From Macrothele yani (Eukaryota; Arthropoda; Arachnida; Araneae; Macrothelidae), in contig CM076997.1 of the NCBI GenBank assembly GCA_039090855.1, positions 161,354,709 to 161,418,708 of the forward strand: a stretch of DNA of 64,000 nucleotides, written 5' to 3'. Positions within the stretch are counted from its first letter, which is position 1. Every line of letters starts with the position of its first letter. Below the pieces are notes generated by a model. It was not told where the DNA came from. It searched no databases and saw only the letters and a list, made by a program, of their open reading frames with translations. A program made the translations under genes and the position numbers. Shown piece by piece: positions 55,065 to 64,000 of the stretch.

Positions 55065-55425
55065 ACCTCCCAAATACGTGGAGACAATATGAATAGACAA
55101 AGTCATCGCTCTTTCCACGTTTTCTTTACTTAACACACAGCAACCGAAAAATTATTATCCGGACACCGCTGGGATCGAACCGAAGATCTCTCGATAACTA
55201 GCCGAATGCGTTCGCCTTACGCTACGCAGGCCGCCGTTGATTCTTGGCCGCCGTTGATTCTTGGCCACCGTATCGTAAGGCGAACGCACTCGGCTAGTTA
55301 TCGAGAGATCTGGGGTACGATCCCAGCTTTGTCCGGATAACAATTTTTCGGTTGCTGTGTGTTAATTAAATAAAACGTGATAAGAACGATGACTTTGTCT
55401 ATTAATATTATATAAATATTAATTT
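55065..55425. repeat. Head-to-head pair of tRNA-headed SINEs (family S3)
   Basis: An imperfect inverted repeat. The left arm is on minus (tRNA-like part about 55160-55235), the right arm on plus (about 55255-55332). The head has ACGCA(T/C)TCGGCTAGTTATCG, giving a TTCGG/TCGAG stem and anticodon AGT, and the B-box region GGTTCGATCCCAGC. Downstream both arms have CCGGATAA(T/C)AATTTTTCGG and GAACGATGACTTTGTCTATT or GAGCGATGACTTTGTCTATT. GGCCGCCGTTGATTCTT is duplicated between the arms. Confidence 0.8.
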
Positions 55426-55719
55426 GTACTAACTGTGGTTTTTTGCGACACTGGATGTTCGTAATGTTATGCTCTGCATAGCTAGCACAAAATCATTCAC
55501 TATACAATGAGCAATAGTAGGTTTTCTAACGTCCAGAAGAAAAAAAATGTCTTCATATACACACATAAATCGTCTTTGTTGGTCTTCAAAAAATAACAGC
55601 ACCATCTGCCAGGTACTTTAGTAGTCTCAACAGCACTCTTCAACATACTTCAACAAACTGAACCTATATAATATTCGGCTAAAAATGTATCCATCTCCAT
55701 GCAAACTTAATCAAATATA
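55426..55719. other. No gene or repeat recognised
   Basis: AT-rich spacer. Confidence 0.5.
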
Positions 55720-56176
55720 CGGTCGAGTCACATTATTTTGACCACCAGCTAACAACCAGAGTAACCGCCGTGTGCAGCACGGACAGCAGCTAGACGGGCT
55801 GGGAGTGACTCAATAAGGAGCTGGAAGGTGTTCACAGGTGTGTGGAGCCATGCTGACTACCGTGAATCTGGCAGTTGCTGGAGGGTGCGTGCTGGGGGAT
55901 CCATAGAGCCAACAACACGATCGAGGTGGTTCCACAGATGTTCAATTTGGTTTACGTTGGGGCAATTAGGGGGCCAAAGAGGTACTTTGAAGTCTTTATC
56001 AAGATCTTCCAACCACTCTCGAACATTTCCAGCTAAGCGACACGTTGCATTGTCGTGCTGGAAGATCCCATGCGCCCCATGGAAGACAATCAGCATGTAT
56101 GGGTGTACCTGGTCTGCAAGGATGGGTTCATAACGAACTCAGTCAATAGTGCCTTTCATATGTATGAGTGGACCCA
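55720..56176 (-). pseudogene. Tc1-like element, 3' part only, fused to its neighbour
   Basis: Its own end, CGGTCGAGTCACATTATTTT then GACCACC, abuts TA at the left and is related to the copy A/B end. Minus strand protein: LGPLIHMKGTID near 56140-56175, a stop, then LADQVHPYMLIVFHGAHGIF near 56065-56120, QHDNATC with the second Asp, and VNQIEHLWNHLDR near 55900-55945 with the final Glu. The tail is RLAAVRAAHGGY. The frame 55857-56096 is open. The N-terminal half and other end are absent. At about 56176 the sequence changes to a different Tc1 element on the same strand. Confidence 0.85.
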
Positions 56177-57521
56177 GAGAAGGAAGCATCGCTTTGAATT
56201 GAAATTTTATGGACGTATTGATACAGATGCATGCTATCCATGATGCCAAAAAACAGAGCTGCAGGACAATTACAGAGTATTTGTGGCACTCAGTCCGGTC
56301 ATCTTCAATAGCGCGTAGCATCGTCGCGTGCGGCGATACATGCTGCAATACGGTCCGGCATGGAGGCGTACTGACGCCTGCAGTTGTCGTGTGGCAGACT
56401 GTCCCACGCGTCTTGGACGGTGTGCTCCAAATCCTGGATAGAGCGGCACAGCACAGCTGACGTTGCAACCGGTCCCACACATGCTCGATACGGGACATGT
56501 CCGGGAAGCCGGCAGGCCATGGAAGAGTTTGGACATGACGTAGGCTGTCCCGGGCAACCCGAGCCGTGTGCGGGCGGGCATTCGCCTTCTGGTATAGCGC
56601 ACCTGGAATCCCGGACAGGAATGGGAGCACATGGGGCCGTAGGATCTCATCCACGTAACACTACTGGTGCTGATTGGCTATCGTAGGCTATGGCTCCCCA
56701 GACCATAATGCCTGCAGTGGGAGAAGTGTGGTACTTGATAGCGAGATTAATATTGTACCATTGGCCCGGGGACCTCCACACTCTGACACGATGATCATTA
56801 ATCCCCAAAACGAAGCGGCACTCTTCGAAAAATACCACACGGCGCCAGTCTGCGGCGTTCCACGTCGCTCTGGCCTGGCACCACTGCACACGGAGCCGGC
56901 GATTTTCCAGTGTTAATGGCAGCCTACTTAAGGGGCACTGAGATCGCAGATTCGCTTCCGCGAGGTGTCGGGAGATGGTTCGTGGGCACGCCGGAGCCGC
57001 TACATCTGCCTGTATATTGGATCGGGTCCCTGTGGGATCCGTTTGTGCCTGGCGCACGATCAGTCGATCCTCTCTACCTGTGGTCCTCCTGTCCGTCCGG
57101 AGCTGCTCCTCGGTGTGGCTGTGCCGTCACGTGTCCACTGCCCCAACACTGTCGGACGGTATGGTCAGAACGATCCACGTGGCGATCTATTCGGCTCGCC
57201 GACCACCCAGCGGTTTTCAGCCCGATGATCAGGCCTCTCTCAAAGTCCTTACGTTTTGTGAATCAACGTCTCTGGCGTCTACCCGGCATTCTTGTCACTC
57301 TGCACTCCTGCTTGCCTCGGCCGGTGCTTTTAGTTTTAATGGGGCATCGACCACATGCCGATTTATAAGGCTGCCGGTTCGTGCTTGCAGCTTCACCACC
57401 GGTGTGCGGTCATGCACGATCGCACCAAAAGTGGATCATTTGCACACCAACAGCTATTTGTAAAGTTTCGCAGTTGTGGCATGTTTTCTTCTAGTTGCGC
57501 AAAATTCATTGTCCGTGAGTG
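56177..57521 (-). mobile_element. Tc1-like element lacking its left end
   Basis: The right end by reverse complement is CACTCACGGACAATGAATTT before TA, near identical to the 41-42 kb element's right end. The left about 30 bp, including the terminal repeat, are gone; the first shared bases are GGAAGCATCG. Transposase on minus: LRVQWCQARATWNAADWRRV near 56850-56910, then FFEECRF in place of FSDESRF (catalytic Asp to Glu). GIMVWGAIAYDSQS is near 56680-56720. Next is YQKANARPHTA (second Asp to Ala) near 56575-56605, then MSRIEHVWDRL near 56465-56500 with the last Glu. Two of three catalytic residues are therefore lost. Frames 56139-56654 and 56647-57057 overlap in different phases. Confidence 0.85.
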
Positions 57522-57523
57522 TA

Positions 57524-58277
57524 CATTCAACTTTTTTATGATGCGGTGTTATGCCACACGGGGCGCCAGCATATAAGTCTGTCTACAAGATTATTTCCAT
57601 TTCGAAAAATTGGATTGAAGAAATCCTTTTTGAGTAGAATGCCTTTCGTCACTAAGAAAAAGTTTTTTTCACTTTTATTTTTAAATGAGGCACATTTCCT
57701 CGGAATTATAATTTGTTTTCCTTCATATATCTGATTCTATTCGTAATTGTACGATTTGAACAATTATTTTTGCTTCTGTAATCTTACAATATGTAAAACG
57801 TTTTGCATTGCAATTTGTGATTTTTATAACACATTTTCGCCACTGCTAGGAGTAAGTTCCTTTTTCTACTCGGAAATGTTTTAGCGGTAGTAGAATCTAG
57901 TTGCCGCCCCAATTTGCGACTGGTCTGACGCGTAAGTACGTGTGTTCTCAGTGAAAGTGCAGAAGGGAGATTTTTCTTACAATGGCAAACATTAGTTCTG
58001 TTTCGACTTAAATTGTATTACAAAGTGTCCTTGAAAATTAAACATGATAATTTCTTAGAAAGTCCCATTTTTTTATTTTTTTTTATTTTTTGGTAATTGT
58101 TCTCCAGACCTTTAACCGTACCATGGCAAACTGTAACTAAACAAAATCTAAAATCTCATCCCATAAAAAGAGAAGTCCTGATTTCAGTTGAATACAAATG
58201 GCAATAATTGAAATCCAGCAAAAGAATCTCTAGCGTCTTCATTGTAAGTTTAATTTCTGGTTATTGTCAGTTTATTG
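57524..58277. other. No gene or repeat recognised
   Basis: AT-rich. The frame at 57519-57734 starts inside the Tc1 end and has no domain. Confidence 0.5.
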
Positions 58278-59405
58278 TACAGGGTGATCCATTTAAACCA
58301 GTACCATGTGATTTACTTATAACTTTTTTATAAATGACAACAAAATCATACAGTAAGTTGAGAATTATGCATGTGTTATTGGAGAATCATTTTATCAAAG
58401 CAAATGTTGGAATTGTCCTCCATTTTCTTGTAAACACAGTTGAACATGCCGCACTATATTCAGTGATGTCTCATGTAGAGTACGACCAGTAACATTGCCA
58501 ATTTCAGTCGTGATTGTTTCACGCAATGCATCCAATGTTTTTGGATGGGTTTTGTAAACTCTATCCTTTAAGTAGCTTCATAAAAAAATGTCAAGGGAAG
58601 TTAAGTCCGGAGATCGGGGAAGCCATATGTTTTTTGAAATTAATCTGTCATCAAAGAAGCTGGTTATGAGTTCCATTGAGACTTTCGATGTGCCACACGT
58701 AGCGCCATCCTGCTGAAAGCAGCCCTCTGTCAATTCAATGTCATCAAGTTGTTTCACAAATTCATTGAATATGCGGCAATAAACGTTAGTGTTGACAGTC
58801 TCAGAGAAACAAATGGGGCCAATAATTTTCGTAGACGAAACCGCACACCATACACCAACCTTTTGTGAATGCATCGGTGTTTCACACATAACGTGTGGGT
58901 TTTCGGCAGCCCAGTATCTGCTGTTTTGCGAATTGACGTAGCCTGACAGATGAAATTAGGCTTCATCCGTAAACCATGTGATGGAGAGAATATCAGATCG
59001 CAAATTAAGAAAATTTTGAAACCATTTGCAGTAACTTACTGTCTTTCCCTTGTCCGGTTCCTGCAGCTGATGGATTACGTGCACTTTATATGGCCGAATA
59101 TTCGCTTTTTTTGCTGCCCTTTAACAAGTTCCGTATGAATATCCTGTCTGTTGGCTTTATCTGCGCAACGATTTCGTCGGAGATTAAAGTAAACGTTGCC
59201 GAACATCGTCCACACGCGTTTGGGGCATCAGAGGGTGATGTCTACCGCTACCGCTGAGATGAGAACCGGTTTGCTCCAGTTTATACGGTTAACAATCTTC
59301 TTCACGGTGGCGGTTTTCATTCTCCAGGAGTTGCTGATTCTTGCACGATCCCTTGCAAAAATGTAAGGTTTTTTCAGGGTACTGGTTTAAATGGATCACT
59401 TTGTA
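58278..59405 (-). mobile_element. Mariner/IS630-type element with TIRs
   Basis: Left end TACAGGGTGATCCATTTAAA; reverse complement of the right end TACAAAGTGATCCATTTAAA, both then CCAGTACC. Length is 1,128 bp including TA. Transposase on minus: WFTDEA, a stop, FHLSGYVNSQN near 58920-58975 (first Asp), then ENPHVMCETPMHSQKVGVWC near 58850-58910. ETVNTNVYCRIFNEFVKQLD follows near 58750-58810, then FQQDGATCGTSKVS near 58690-58730 (second Asp; the usual His two residues after Cys is Gly). The last box is SPDLTSLDIFL at 58578-58612. The frame 58578-58889 is open. The tail RTLHETSLNIVRHVQ lies past a stop. Inactive, but with clean ends. Confidence 0.85.
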
Positions 59406-59960
59406 TATTGAAACCGCTAGACAACTGAATTGCTCAAACGTTCTTGTTTCTGTACCCTTTCAAGCAACATCCAACACACTGACATTTTAATTCACATAAG
59501 AGTAATGTAAAATATTGTAATTTCTGTACGTGGTGTTATAAATATCTTACATAAAGAAGCACAGGATGTACATTAAAGGACATGTGTTTGTGTTTGTTGT
59601 AATGTGTTGCGATCCTGCAAACCATTTTTGCAACAAAGATCGTGGTTCTACTGATGACCACAATAAGTGAAAGGTTTATCTTGTTATTTTTCTTGCCCAT
59701 AACATTTACTATTTAAGAGCGCGTTAACAAAAAATGTCGTTCCAAAATTGTGCAGGGAAGTTCTGCAGAATGTACTTAGGCACAATTACAGCCTTTTTAC
59801 TTACCCAATCTACAACCTTGTTATTGCTGGCTATTTCATAGAGGTAAATCAAATTGGAAAGAACGGAAACTCAACCACACAAAAGACATCCAGTTGACTA
59901 GATTAATATGCTTCAGTTACAAAAGTCGTTATCAACCAAGGAAAGATCATGGTCAAAATA
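59406..59960. other. No gene or repeat recognised
   Basis: AT-rich spacer. Confidence 0.5.
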
Positions 59961-61176
59961 CATCGATGGGACATTGCATAATGACCACGCCCAGCCTAGA
60001 AAAATGAGCTCGCTTGGAGACCGAACTGTGGCGCAGATGAATTTCACAGAGCAGTGTATATACAACCTGAAGACCGGCTTTAAGTTAGTAGACTGTTCTG
60101 AGTCAGAATGGGAGAAGCTGCGGATTTATCGGAATTTGATGAAGGACAAATTGTGATGGCACGGCGCATCGGAACTACGATCTCGAAAACGGCGGGGCTT
60201 GTGGATTGTTCCCGTGCCGCTGTTGTGAGTACGTATCAAAAGTGGTGCACAGATGCCCAAACGACAAGCCCTCGTCCAGCCGTGTGTTGTCCCCAGCTCA
60301 CTGATGCCAGACGGAGCGGAGACTGTCGCGCATTGTTCACAGCCACCACCTACAGTGCGACAATTCACCCACAGCTACAACTGTGGTAATCAGGGCAATG
60401 TGTGACAGCACACAGTTCATAGCAGCCTTCTGCGCATAGGCCAGCGTAGCCGAAGACCCAGCTGGGTCCCCATTCTCAGTGCATATCATCGCCAACAACG
60501 CATGAAATGGGCCCAAGATAATCGAGATTGGACCGTGGATGATTGCGACAAAGTGGCGTGTTCTGACTAATCAAGATTCGTGGTGCATCACGTAGACGGC
60601 AGAGCGCGGATACGTCGATTACCAACGGATGCTATGGCACCTGGATGCACTGTTGGGTGGAAACAGGCCGGCGGCGGGGGTGTTATGCTGTGGGCGATAA
60701 TTTCTTGGGATAATTTAGGCCCCATTATCCCAATAGCACAATCTCTGACAGCTGTCAGGCATCTGAACATCGTTGCGGACCAAGTTCACCCATTCAAGGC
60801 AACTGTGTTCTCTGATAGTGATGGCCATTACCAACACGATAATGCGCCATACCACACTGCCAGAATGGTCAAGAAATGGTTCGAGGAACATGCTGGTGAC
60901 TTTCTGCTAATGCCCTGGCCTCCAACTTCACCTGACATGAATCCAATCGAGCATTTGTGGTTCAACTGGGAAAAGTAGTTTCGCGCTAAATCACCACAAC
61001 CCCGAAATGTAGGGGAACATAAGGCCTTGCTTTTGACATTATGGTACCAAATACCACTAGATACTTATTGCCACCTCAATAATCAATGCCTCCCCCTAGA
61101 GTGGCCGCTGTTTTGCTGGCTAAAGGGGTCCTACAACTCATTAGGTACGTGGTCATAATGTAGTGGCTCATCGGTT
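59961..61176 (+). mobile_element. Tc1-like element, copy B
   Basis: 1,216 bp. Left end CATCGATGGGACATTGCATA after TA; the reverse complement of the right end is AACCGATGAGCCACTACATT before TA (61177-61178). Same family as copy A at 7.7 kb, with matching internal sequence throughout. Confidence 0.9.
60109..61125 (+). pseudogene. Tc1-like transposase of copy B, with frameshifts and stops
   Basis: Start [20 protein letters not shown] matches copy A. The helix-turn-helix is kept to [17 protein letters not shown]. Frame changes occur near 60320-60400. The core resumes with SRRPSWVPILSAYHRQQRMK. At the SDES box a stop replaces the residue after Asp (TGACTAATC near 60564), the same codon that is Lys in copy A. 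YQHDNAPYHTAR near 60830-60865 gives the second Asp, and DMNPIEHLWFNWEK near 60938-60978 the final Glu, followed by a stop. The 60580-60978 stretch is open for 132 codons. Where copy A has its single TGA, this copy has TGG. More decayed than copy A. Confidence 0.9.
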
Positions 61177-61178
61177 TA

Positions 61179-61633
61179 GACGTGTGTTAAATAGAGAATA
61201 ATTTGAACAAGATTTAACATTTTATTCAAATATAACACGAATGCTTTCGTTTACTTAAGCATGTTGTGAAAGTTTTATCCCACCAAGAGTGTTGCAAGAG
61301 TTGTTACGAAACCTTATTTTCTAAACAGTTAAAGTAAGAACACTTAAAAGATAATGTCAAAAGCTATTGTTCTGCATTGGAAGAGATTTTTCAGTCTCTT
61401 GCAGTGAATTCAGAAGAAACGGAAGCAAATAATGTATTGTTCGCATTGAAATGTGAAAAAAGGTGTGTTAAAATATATAAGGTAAAAACAATATGTTTTA
61501 AGTACAAATTACAAATGCATCGATTGCCATGCATAATGTAGTGTAAGCCTTCTTGCAAATTACGCCTCCTGTTGAAATATATTAAACGACTGACTAATAA
61601 CCACAAGGAACTTTACACCGACTATGCACAAGA
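61179..61633. other. No gene or repeat recognised
   Basis: AT-rich spacer. Confidence 0.5.
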
Positions 61634-62007
61634 TGGTATAACTATACTAGTGATCCGAATTTATTGGCTTAGATAAGAATCAAATTTTCGGAGATTTCGC
61701 ACATCAACCAGATGGTTTTTTCAAGCATGGTAGACAGCAAACTACATAATAGAACGCTTCAACAATTTGAACGTGGTGACTGGAACGAACATGATGCCTC
61801 GTGTCTTTAATTGAATAATTACATTTACATCTCTTTGTTTATTGTCAAGTCACGTCACCGCGTACAAATTGTTGAAGCGTTGTATTATGCAGTTTTTAGT
61901 TTGTTGTCTACCTAACTTGAAAAAGCTATCTGGTTGATGTGCGAAGGATTCTAAACTTTGATTTTTGTCTACGCTAATAATTTCGGATCACTAGTATAGT
62001 TATACCA
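61634..62007. mobile_element. Foldback element family FB, copy 3 (both arms)
   Basis: 374 bp with two arms of about 155 bp around a spacer of about 60 bp. Outer ends: TGGTATAACTATACTAGTGA on the left and its exact reverse complement on the right. Both arms continue CGCACATCAACCAGAT, TTTTTCAAG, GGTAGACA(A/G)CAAACTA, AACGCTTCAACAATTTG and GTGAC. No coding capacity. The arms are more alike than those of copy 1, so this is the youngest copy. Confidence 0.85.
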
Positions 62008-63399
62008 CCTTAAACGACTAGGAATACAGAAAGGAAATACAATGAATAATATTTTGGCAATAACGTTACAGTTTATGGTGAATTTTTGTAAGTATTTTTT
62101 ATATTAGCTATCTTCTCCCTACCAAAGGTGGATGAATGCTGCTTTCTGTTCACCAATTGAAAAGTATCAATATCCGAGATACATCCCTGACAGTTTGTAT
62201 ATATTTTTAATGATTAATCAGTCCGCATTTAATAGATATTGGCGACTATTTGAGACACTCGCCAGCATGAATATAGAAATGAGTACATCAGTCCTAAAAA
62301 GATATATCACAATTTCTGGATTACATTACTACCTCTTACCTAACGATACTTCGGTAACTACTTTTAGCTATTTTTAGATCTCTGTTTATTGAGGAAGTCC
62401 CTAGGCAGTCACAAACATTTTCTACATCCTTTTATGGACCGCACATGTGGAAATTCTTGCCCCAATATCTTTTTCCGTATTTTTTTTCTCTTCTCTCATT
62501 GGTTTCGTTGACATATTTGTTTTAAAAGCCTTTAATCTTTACAGATGCAGATGGTCATAGTGAACCCGTCTGTCTTCAGCTGTTTCGATGAAACATTTAT
62601 AGCTTTTTCGAACGTAAAACTTATCGAGGCAGTTTTATGGCTTACGTCAACAGCATGTGACTCCTGCGTGGGTAAGTATTTGCATAATTGATATCTGCAG
62701 CAGGGAAAATGTGTTTCTCTTGTTACAGATGTTTTTCCACAATGCAAAATTGCAGAATTATTTTATTGTTTCAAAGTCCGGTTGCTTAAAGTCTTTAATT
62801 AAGGATAGATAAACCTCTGTATTCTTTTGTCCATTTCTAAATCTTTTGTTCGCCATGCAAATCGTCCACCTTGGTGAAATAATATCGAACCTAAAATAAA
62901 ATTCCTAATTTGAAACAAAGCTCTGTCGGAGGGAGTTTTATAATCATCTGCGAAGGTTTTAGAAATATTTTTGTAAAAGACATAACGGAATAATTTTATT
63001 TGGAAAGTTGCCCTTGGTTAAAATTTAATTGAAAGTGTAACCACTAACGTAAAATGTTCAAAAGATCTTTTGTCTTATGGATGTAACGATACCATTTCTC
63101 TAATTTATATTCTTTTGTGACATTCTGCTTTGCTTTATAATACTCACTCTTTCATACAAAACAAATATTTTCTAGTATATTTAGTTTGGTATTCCTTTTT
63201 ATTACTCATTTTGAGCTCCAATTTGAGGGATCTTAACTCTATTTTGCACAATGCTCTTTTTCCACTTGACAATTACTTTTTATTACTAAAATAAATACTT
63301 TTTAGAATTTCTAATATGCTTCACTTGGTCTCTCCACTTCGATTATTTATTTAATTTGTTTCGCAGCTGCATTCAGTTTTAAACTACCTTTCCTTCTAT
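62008..63399. other. No gene or repeat recognised
   Basis: AT-rich. The frames at 62132-62377 and 62532-62747 have no recognisable domain. Confidence 0.45.
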
Positions 63400-63640
63400 T
63401 GCTATAATTTTACCATTTTCTCTTTTGGATTCTTTCTGCGTTTTCTTCTATGTCGTGTTTAGTTTCCTTTTCATATTCCACGTGTTCCAATTCTATTTCA
63501 CAACTTTTAATTACACTTCCATAGTTTTTCTTAGATCTTTCGCTGTTATTTTTCGGAGTGCAGTTTTTGTTTTCTTCATTTAGTGTCTTCATTTTTTCTT
63601 GCATTTATCATTTACTTTTGCAATTGCAGTTTCTAGTCAT
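63400..63640 (-). pseudogene. Lysine/glutamate-rich open frame, unknown
   Basis: Minus frame of 64 codons (63410-63604) beginning MQEKMKTLNEENKNC and rich in Lys, Glu and Asn, likely to be helical. Frames on the same strand either side (63640-63960 and 63170-63400) are also Lys/Asn-rich but broken by stops. It recalls the coiled-coil first ORF of some LINEs, but T-rich DNA read backwards gives the same look, so this is weak. Confidence 0.25.
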
Positions 63641-64000
63641 TCTTTTTAATATTCCGATGTAACCTCTTCCAATATTATTATTTCCTTCTCAACAATAACT
63701 ATTCAGACATTTTAAAGTTTTTTCTCGTCATTCACTTTTTTAAACTTTTTATTGTAGAATTTTCAGTGTATGTTTAGGATTTTGCCATATCCATTATGTT
63801 TTTTTTTCTTTTGTATCAGTTTTTATAGCTGCAGTTTTGAATATTTCATTAAATTTTCAATGATCACCCTCTATTCTTTCAATTTGAATCTTCTTCCTAT
63901 TGTACCCTATGTAATAAGAAGTCATGTCCTCCAGTAACGACAATTTTCAGATTTAAAATATTTATTTATTTATTAGTTAAATGTTAATACATTTATTAGT
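63641..64000. other. No gene recognised
   Basis: T-rich sequence to the window edge, ending in a TTTA-type run. Confidence 0.5.

Overview
This window looks like non-genic, repeat-dense DNA from an animal, most likely an arthropod and probably an insect with a large genome. It is AT-rich. Almost every recognisable protein signal is a transposable-element remnant: Tc1-like and mariner-like DNA transposons, a hAT element, Penelope-like retroelements (PLEs) with GIY-YIG endonuclease, and RTE-type LINE tails. Several tRNA-headed SINE families, foldback/MITE elements, satellites and microsatellites fill much of the rest. I found no host protein-coding exon and no functional RNA gene I would defend. 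The species cannot be named from this sequence.

Layout. 0-9 kb: two decayed Tc1 elements, a foldback MITE, tRNA-SINE copies, a GC-rich island, a second palindromic MITE and a nearly intact Tc1 (copy A). 10.2-12.7 kb: a PLE inserted in a SINE, with a 13-bp target duplication and about 70-bp inverted terminal repeats. 16.2-17.3 kb: a deleted mariner. 19.6-26.1 kb: two copies of an unclassified repeat family (R19), more SINEs, diverged satellite units and a stack of truncated Tc1 pieces. 27.3-28.6 kb: a tandem array of about 150-bp units with an apparent 450-bp higher order. 29.1-29.7 kb: a head-to-head SINE pair. 30.5-34 kb: a deleted mariner-type element, two PLE 3' ends head to head, and a Tc1. 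34.8-36.2 kb: clusters of a TTTCCGT word. 38.7-42.5 kb: the third R19 copy, a minisatellite and a Tc1. 43-46 kb: microsatellites, an RTE tail, a Tc1 scrap and a 21-bp minisatellite. 47.19-50.09 kb: a Tc1 carrying both a hAT and a SINE insertion, each with its own target duplication. 51.9-57.5 kb: a possible TIR element, a PLE tail, an RTE scrap, half a foldback element, a second head-to-head SINE pair and two fused Tc1 elements. 58.3-62 kb: a mariner-type element, Tc1 copy B and the best foldback copy. The last 2 kb has little beyond a lysine-rich ORF remnant.

How it fits together. No genes act as a pathway here. The window is a stratified record of insertions: the Tc1 group supplied the hosts, and hAT, SINE and PLE elements landed in them or in each other. 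The points most worth a second look are the SINEs that share a body motif but carry different tRNA heads and occur twice as inverted pairs, the PLE inside a SINE, the R19 family, and the satellite carrying a regularly spaced CGCCCTCTAGCGG-type word. All boundaries and family names come from reading the sequence by eye; no database was searched.
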